NCBI GenBank assembly: GCA_963696325.1
Contig: CAVOJV010000051.1
Span: forward strand, 1 to 54,308
Length of the DNA: 54,308 nucleotides
Direction of reading: 5' to 3'
DNA from: CAVOJV01 sp963696325
GTDB lineage: Bacteria; Pseudomonadota; Gammaproteobacteria; Competibacterales; Competibacteraceae
This document shows positions 50,147 through 54,308 of the stretch, piece by piece. Under the pieces are notes generated by a model, which was not told the origin of the DNA, did not search any database, and saw only the letters and a list, made by a program, of their open reading frames with translations. Numbering within the stretch: the stretch's first letter is position 1; each line of letters opens with the position of its first letter. A program made the position numbers and the translations under genes.

Positions 50147-50875
50147 CTAGGCGGGGGCGGTCTTCCTCCCCACGAACACGTAGTACGGCACCCGCAGCCC
50201 GGGCACGTAGGGCAGCGGTGCGCGGCGCTCGGCGAGGTACACCGTATCCAGCCGCGCGCGCAGATAGGGCAGGTGATCGGGCGAGAGGTGCACGCCGTCA
50301 TGGTGGAACCAGAGCGGCCAGAGGGTGCGCGTAACCGCGCCGTGCTGGGCGCGGCCGCGCTCGGCGTGCGGCTGCGAGACATAGAAGTCGACGACGCCGA
50401 GGGTGCCGCCCGGCGCGAGCATCCCGAGCGCGTTGTCGATGGCGCGGAACCAGTCGGGAATCATGGTCAGCGCATAAGAGAAGTACACGCAATCCACCGC
50501 CCGGTCGGGTCGGTAGGCGGTGGCGTCCGCTTCGACGATGCGCACATTGGAGCGCCCGGCGATTCGGCTGCGCGCGATCTCCAGCAGCGGCGCGCAGAGG
50601 TCGACCACCTCGGCACGGGCGAAACCGTCGAGCCGTGCGCCGAAGAAATCGAGGTTGCGGCCGGTGCCGCCCCCCAACTCGACCACGGTCGCACCCGGAC
50701 CGGCAGGCAGATGGGTGACGAGTTCCTCGCGCCCGTGCAGCAGGCGCTCGCGGAAAGCGTCGTAGGCGTCGGCCTGCGGGCCGTAGAAGCGGCGGAGGCG
50801 TTCCGCATGACTGCCGCCGCCGGAGGCGCCGCGCAGCAGGTGGAACAGGATGCGAGCGTCGGCGAGCGGCTGCAT
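50147..50875 (-). CDS. btaB: Betaine-lipid N-methyltransferase BtaB
   Basis: The 242-residue SAM methyltransferase has motif I ATVVELGGGTGRNLDFFGAR, an acidic end of strand 2 (RAEVVDLCAPLLEIARSRIA), NVRIVEADATAYRPDRAVDC, YFSYALTMIPDWFRAIDNAL and APGGTLGVVDFYVSQPHAER. The C-terminus HHDGVHLSPDHLPYLRARLD is BtaB-like. It adds three methyl groups to diacylglyceryl-homoserine made by BtaA, forming the betaine lipid DGTS. It begins four bases after the btaA stop and ends two bases before plcP, so the three genes form one operon. Confidence 0.85.
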   Translation of the reverse strand: MQPLADARILFHLLRGASGGGSHAERLRRFYGPQADAYDAFRERLLHGREELVTHLPAGPGATVVELGGGTGRNLDFFGARLDGFARAEVVDLCAPLLEIARSRIAGRSNVRIVEADATAYRPDRAVDCVYFSYALTMIPDWFRAIDNALGMLAPGGTLGVVDFYVSQPHAERGRAQHGAVTRTLWPLWFHHDGVHLSPDHLPYLRARLDTVYLAERRAPLPYVPGLRVPYYVFVGRKTAPA

Positions 50876-50879
50876 CGGA

Positions 50880-52136
50880 CTACGTCCTGACGTCAGCGAT
50901 GTGAAAGCCCGCGTACGTGTGCACGCGGTCGCGTGCCGTCAGCGCGCGGGCGAGGTCGTCGTGGAACTCGAGCGCGTCGGGCAACCGCCGGCGGGCGGTG
51001 CCGACGGTGATCCAGTCGAGATACCTCGGCGCGGCATGCGCGCTGCGGAAGATGACCCGGGCCTCGGGCGTGGCGCGGTCGAGGATGGCGTTCCATTCCT
51101 TGACCAGCGCGTCGGGGTAATAGGAGCTCATCCAGTCCATGTGGTCGAGCAGCACGAACCGCGAGATGCGCTCATCGGTGTCGTGGAGAAACTCGGTCAC
51201 TGTGCACGTGTGCGGATGAATGCGGTCCGCGAGCCCCGCCTGGAGCGCGAGGAAGTTGCCGCGTTTGAGGTACTCCGGGCAGCATTGCTCGGTGTAGCGG
51301 CCGAACACATAGACCGCCCAGAAGTAGTTGTCGTGGACCGGCAGCTGGCGGAAGACGTACTCGATCGCTTCGCGGATGAAGCCCGCGACCCCGCCGGCGT
51401 GCTGCGCCTGCACTTCGTGGCGCTGCGGGTAGGGCACGCCGAGCAGGCTCATGGTGATCTGGCGAGACAGCGTCCAGTTCATGCCGCGGCTCCACATCAG
51501 CGGCTGGATGCACTCGTCGTAGAGCTGGCGTTGCTCATCCAGCGTCCGGGTGTGGAACAGTGCGTGCACATAGCGGGCGAGCTGGGGCCGCACCCGAAGA
51601 TAGGTGCGGAAGCCGCGCGCCACCAGTCCCGACAGGCCGTGGAAATAGAACGTGTCGCGCGTGTCGGGCTCGCCGAACCAGTGATGGTTGCGGTCCCAGT
51701 ACTCGCGGCTGAAATCGCCGAGCTCGGCGCGCAGCGCGTCGTGATAGACCTCGCGAGCCGCCGGATGGCGGCCGCTGCCGAACAGCGCGAAAAAGTCGTC
51801 GAATCCGAGCTTGCGGATCGCGGCGAGCTTCAGGTCGAGGAGCGCGGTCTGGCGGGGGTTGGCGTCCACCGCGTGGATCGCGCGGGGGCCGGTCAGGGCA
51901 TAGTCGAGGACGTTGCAGCCGGCGCTCGTGATGACCAGCATCGTGTCGTCCGCACCGAGGCGGAGGGCCTCGCGATCCACCGCCGGGTCCTCCCAGCAGG
52001 TGTTGTAGACCAGCGATCGCGAGTAGATCGCGTTGAAAACCTTCTGGTCGAGCCGGTCGGCGAGCGTCGGTTTGTTTTTCAGTTTGAACCTTTCGCGGCG
52101 CTGGAGGATGTGCGCCCAAGCTGTTGACGCGGAAGG
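50880..52136 (-). CDS. btaA: S-adenosylmethionine:diacylglycerol 3-amino-3-carboxypropyltransferase BtaA, no visible ATG
   Basis: The open frame starts after a TAA (52137-52139) and reads ERFKLKNKPTLADRLDQKVF, AIYSRSLVYNTCWEDPAVDR, TMLVITSAGCNVLDYALTGP, IHAVDANPRQTALLDLKLAA, YFHGLSGLVARGFRTYLRVR, DNYFWAVYVFGRYTEQCCPE, YLKRGNFLALQAGL and LLDHMDWMSSYYPDALVKEW. These are BtaA features. It transfers the homoserine side chain from SAM to diacylglycerol, the first step of DGTS synthesis. About 418 codons is full family length, but there is no ATG, GTG or TTG before the conserved YNTCWEDPA segment. Either the true start was lost at the junction near 52140 or a base error hides it. An internal GTG at 51980 would delete that segment. 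Confidence 0.8.
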   Translation of the reverse strand, partial: PSASTAWAHILQRRERFKLKNKPTLADRLDQKVFNAIYSRSLVYNTCWEDPAVDREALRLGADDTMLVITSAGCNVLDYALTGPRAIHAVDANPRQTALLDLKLAAIRKLGFDDFFALFGSGRHPAAREVYHDALRAELGDFSREYWDRNHHWFGEPDTRDTFYFHGLSGLVARGFRTYLRVRPQLARYVHALFHTRTLDEQRQLYDECIQPLMWSRGMNWTLSRQITMSLLGVPYPQRHEVQAQHAGGVAGFIREAIEYVFRQLPVHDNYFWAVYVFGRYTEQCCPEYLKRGNFLALQAGLADRIHPHTCTVTEFLHDTDERISRFVLLDHMDWMSSYYPDALVKEWNAILDRATPEARVIFRSAHAAPRYLDWITVGTARRRLPDALEFHDDLARALTARDRVHTYAGFHIADVRT

Positions 52137-52239
52137 TTACTGACGGCGCGTGACGCGGGCGTTACGGTTCCGTTTCAGGACGATGAATTTGTGAACTGCG
52201 ACCTCTGGACCGGATGGTTTCCCGTCGCGGCAAGGTGCC

Positions 52240-52640
52240 TCAGGGCGGAGTCTCCACCCGCTCGCGGGAAGAGCGCTTCACGCGGCCGTCAGGGCCGTAG
52301 TGGACGTTGAATTTCCAGGTCTCGTTCGGCCCGGTTTCGTACTTCCACGACGCAACGGTTTCCCGCAGGTTCGGGAATGGCAGGGTTTCGCCCGGCCTGC
52401 CGATGATCCTGCGCACCTCTTCCGCAGTCATGTCGGCGGCGATGCGCGCGAAGTTCTGGTCCTTGAGCACTTGGTGGATTTCCTTCAGCACCTGGTCCGG
52501 CCCGAGCACCACCATGTAGGTCACGACGCCGTGTGGCTCGCGCGAAAACTCCCAGGTCACGCCGCCGTCCGCCTCCCGCCACTCGAACGCCGGCTAGCCC
52601 ATGACGGAGCGCACCTCGGTCGCGAAGGTAGCTGGGCACC
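52240..52640 (-). pseudogene. BamE/SmpA-like (OmlA) C-terminal remnant with in-frame stop
   Basis: From 52560 down, the minus strand reads REPHGVVTYMVVLGPDQVLK, FARIAADMTAEEVRRIIGRP, ETLPFPNLRETVASWKYETG and ETWKFNVHYGPDGRVKRSSR. This resembles SmpA/OmlA (BamE-type) small exported proteins that recur in betaproteobacteria (M...V..LLGRP..T..FP.L..TVW.Y.Y). Upstream sequence in the same frame (ATFATEVRSVMG, PAFEWREADGG) continues the family but is broken by a TAG at about 52595, and no start or signal peptide is seen. It is probably a decayed gene. Confidence 0.5.
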
Positions 52641-52856
52641 GAAACGATGATGTTTACGGTCGCAACCCTTCCGATGTGAACTTTGGCCTATACCTGTTGG
52701 GCCAACCGGCATATCACTCACAAACCCATGGTGGAGGGCGGGAATAACGGCACATATCAAAATATTATTGAACATTCATATTTCTGTTGTAGTTTAAAAA
52801 GTCTCGCCACCGAGTGGCTTTTTTGTTGCGAGTCTTGCGATGAATTCCAATATTAA
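52641..52856. other. AT-rich gap at a block boundary
   Basis: GC falls sharply here (TCAAAATATTATTGAACATTC around 52757-52777). No gene, hairpin or repeat is evident. It separates the GC-rich block E from the patchwork at the end. Confidence 0.35.
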
Positions 52857-52976
52857 GACGATAATAAGGAACGTCATCTCGTTGAATACTTTTTCAATAA
52901 GATCAAGCACTATCGCCGTCTCTTTTCGCGTTTCGAGAAAACCGCCAACCACTTCATGGCCTTCCTGCACCTCGTT
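52857..52976 (+). pseudogene. IS5-type transposase C-terminal fragment
   Basis: The plus strand reads DDNKERHLVEYFFNKIKHYR, then RLFSRFEKTANHFMAFLHLV. This is the catalytic-Glu helix and end of an IS5-family (IS427/IS1031-like) transposase (K.R..VE..FNK.K.FRRI.TR.DK.A..FLAF..L). A TAA lies just before it in frame (52854-52856). The similarity stops at CTCGTTGATGAG, exactly where the duplicated glycogen phosphorylase segment begins. Confidence 0.65.
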
Positions 52977-53950
52977 GATGAGATCACGTACGGCCGGATC
53001 CTGGTTGATTACTTCGCCCAGGGAATTGATCAGCTTGATGATGAGTTTGGCCATGAAGTAAGCGGGGGCTGCCTTGCCTCCGAAGACAAAAGTCCGCGGG
53101 GTCATCGAAAAATGTGGATCGTGCTTAAGGCGGTTGTAAAGCGTGATGATGTGCAGGACATTCAGATGTTGGCGCTTGTACTCGTGGATGCGCTTCACCT
53201 GGATATCGAAAAGCGTCTCCGGGTCGACCGTAATGCCCATCCTTGAGTGAATGATCCCTGCCAGACGAGTCTTGTTGGCTTTTTTGATCTTTCGCCACTC
53301 GTCCTGGAACGCCGCGTCGCCCGCGTAAGCTTCCAGCTCACGCAGCCGGGTGAGCTGGGTCAGCCATCCCTGGCCGATGGTGCGGTCGATGAGTTCGGCC
53401 AGTCCGGGGTTGCTCAGTGCCACGAAACGGCGCGGCGTGACACCATTGGTGACATTATAAAAACGCCCCGGATCAAGGTCACGGAAGTCACGGAACATGT
53501 CGGTCTTCACCAGGGCCGAATGCAGCTCGGCGACGCCATTGACCGCATGGCTACCGATGATCGCGAGGTGCGCCATCCGGACGAACTTCTCACCGCTCTC
53601 ATCGATGAGCGACAGGCGGGCCACCTTTTCTTCATCGCCGAGGAAGCGGGTGCGCACGTCGTCGAGAAACCGCCGGTTGATCTCGTAGATGATTTCGAGG
53701 TGGCGCGGCAGCACGGAAGCAAACAAAGGCAAGGACCACTTTTCCAGGGCCTCCGGCAGCAAGGTGTGGTTCGTGTACGAGAAGGAACGCCGGGTGATAT
53801 CCCACGCCCACTCCCACGCCATTTCATGCTTATCGACCAACTGCCGCATCAGTTCCGCCACTCCGATGGACGGATGGGTATCATTCAGTTGGATGCAGTG
53901 CATTTCATGAAAGCGCTCGATGGGCAGTCCGCGGCGGACGCACTTGCGCA
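52975..53950 (-). pseudogene. Internal fragment of glycogen phosphorylase, 976-bp duplicate
   Basis: The segment encodes residues equal to about 312-637 of the full glgP at 38879-41431: LRKCVRRGLPIERFHEMHCI, NDTHPSIGVAELMRQLVDKH, TRRSFSYTNHTLLPEALEKW, VKRIHEYKRQHLNVLHIITL, and RTFVFGGKAAPAYFMAKLII. It keeps an open frame with mostly silent or conservative changes (about 97-98% DNA identity). Both the N-terminal third and the PLP-lysine C-terminal third are missing. The frame runs out into the IS5 fragment on one side and a PAS fragment on the other. It cannot make a working enzyme. Confidence 0.85.
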
Positions 53951-54063
53951 ACCGGCACGGCCGCTTCGTGCTGGTCAACCAAGCGGTGGCCGGAATCTAC
54001 GGGACAACGGTGAAGGAACTTGCCGGCAAGACGGACAAACCACCCTCCGTCAAACTAATGTAA
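53951..54063 (+). pseudogene. PAS-domain fragment
   Basis: The plus strand reads RHGRFVLVNQAVAGIYGTTV, then KELAGKTDKPPSVKLM before a TAA at 54061-54063. DGRFVLVNQAVAEIYGTTVEELVGKTD is a textbook PAS core, here with RHG in place of D.DG. Only about 28 residues of it remain, starting at the right border of the glgP duplicate. It is probably a slice of a sensor kinase or diguanylate cyclase gene. Confidence 0.5.
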
Positions 54064-54226
54064 CCTGCTTGCAGTAGGCTGCATAAAGGAAGCAAAGGTT
54101 TCGTTTGCCTCCTACCGACTTTGATGAACATTGTAAGGCGGTTAATGCCGACTCTTTTTGAGAATGTTCCTCAACTGGCTCGATGGCACACATCTCTGGG
54201 AATGAGCCGCCCAAAGGAGTAAATCC
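54064..54226. other. Leader of the last gene
   Basis: 163 bases without a gene. CTTCCTTTATGC/GGAAGCAAAGG-type short repeats are weak. The strong ribosome site AAAGGAG for the next gene lies at 54213-54219. Confidence 0.4.
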
Positions 54227-54308
54227 ATGAACAGCAATCCGACTACCCCGTCAACAACGGACGCCGGACTCAAAGCGTTCGATTGGGGTCATCAGCGGTG
54301 GCTTTGGT
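54227..54308 (+). CDS. Unknown gene, 5' end only
   Basis: An ATG at 54227 follows AAAGGAG by seven bases, a near-perfect ribosome site. Twenty-seven codons are visible (MNSNPTTPSTTDAGLKAFDW, then GHQRWLW) before the window ends. The Thr/Ser/Pro-rich start without a signal peptide followed by Trp-rich WGHQRWLW is not enough to name a family. Confidence 0.55.
   Translation, partial: MNSNPTTPSTTDAGLKAFDWGHQRWLW

Noticed and set aside
49033..50382. A 449-codon minus-strand frame across plcP
   Set aside because: Arg-rich shadow of plcP in another frame; only its last about 100 codons are meaningful, as the IS91-type fragment.
50850..52127. A 425-codon plus-strand frame opposite btaA
   Set aside because: Val/Arg/Glu-rich shadow in very GC-rich DNA; BtaA on the minus strand has clear family motifs.
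1..54308. CRISPR arrays, tRNA or rRNA genes
   Set aside because: No regularly spaced direct repeats, no cloverleaf with CCA-type end and no rRNA-like segment were noticed on either strand. A dedicated tRNA scan was not possible.

Overview
What the window looks like. This 54.3 kb stretch reads as a mosaic rather than one continuous genome. By protein content it divides into six blocks. (A) 1-8642 has a Chloroflexota (Caldilinea-like) flavour: a META/SH3b lipoprotein-type gene, a MalT-like LuxR regulator, and a sensor kinase with an Rcp1-type receiver. (B) 8643-9500 holds an orphan C-terminal piece of a membrane glycosyltransferase-like protein. (C) 9520-17535 is an insertion-sequence graveyard (IS66-, ISKra4-, IS1-, IS200/IS605-, IS5- and ISAs1-type) around a broken type I restriction-modification operon with an embedded toxin-antitoxin pair. 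(D) 17722-48774 is a largely intact gammaproteobacterial block. (E) 48950-52640 is a very GC-rich block with a plcP-btaB-btaA lipid-remodelling operon. (F) 52850-54308 is a patchwork of an IS5 fragment, an internal piece of glycogen phosphorylase, a PAS fragment and the start of an unknown gene. Lineage names are my recognition of protein style, not search results. Activated-sludge or wastewater communities, where glycogen-accumulating Competibacter-like bacteria and Caldilinea-like Chloroflexota live together, would explain both ends. A chimeric metagenomic contig joined through repeats is the simplest explanation of the mosaic. IS-driven rearrangement in one genome is the alternative.

Block A is full of single-base frame breaks (at least four each in the regulator and the kinase, two in the META protein, one at a seven-G run in the LURP-one-like gene). 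Block D has almost none (one, in the second PstS gene), so the two blocks differ in sequence quality or in decay.

Block D. An alanine/serine-glyoxylate aminotransferase comes first. Next is a divergent pair: a coiled-coil protein and a receiver protein anchored by a C-terminal membrane helix. After these lie an EI/PpsA-like PEP-binding protein without the catalytic Cys, a NYN-nuclease/cold-shock fusion, the Prc protease, a flavin split-barrel protein and a crotonase. A divergent amidoligase-type cassette follows (transglutaminase-DUF2126, then circularly permuted ATP-grasp and alpha-E), then a two-gene 2-oxoacid:ferredoxin oxidoreductase (korAB). Sigma-54-like -24/-12 sequences lie just ahead of the ATP-grasp gene and of korA. 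The rest of the block is glycogen phosphorylase, a Fic-like protein and a pst phosphate-transport operon with two PstS genes.

How the genes fit together. Two themes recur. One is phosphate economy: pstSCAB plus a second pstS in block D, and plcP-btaBA in block E, which swaps phospholipids for phosphorus-free betaine lipids. The other is carbon storage and central carbon: glycogen phosphorylase and korAB. No tRNA, rRNA or CRISPR array was seen.
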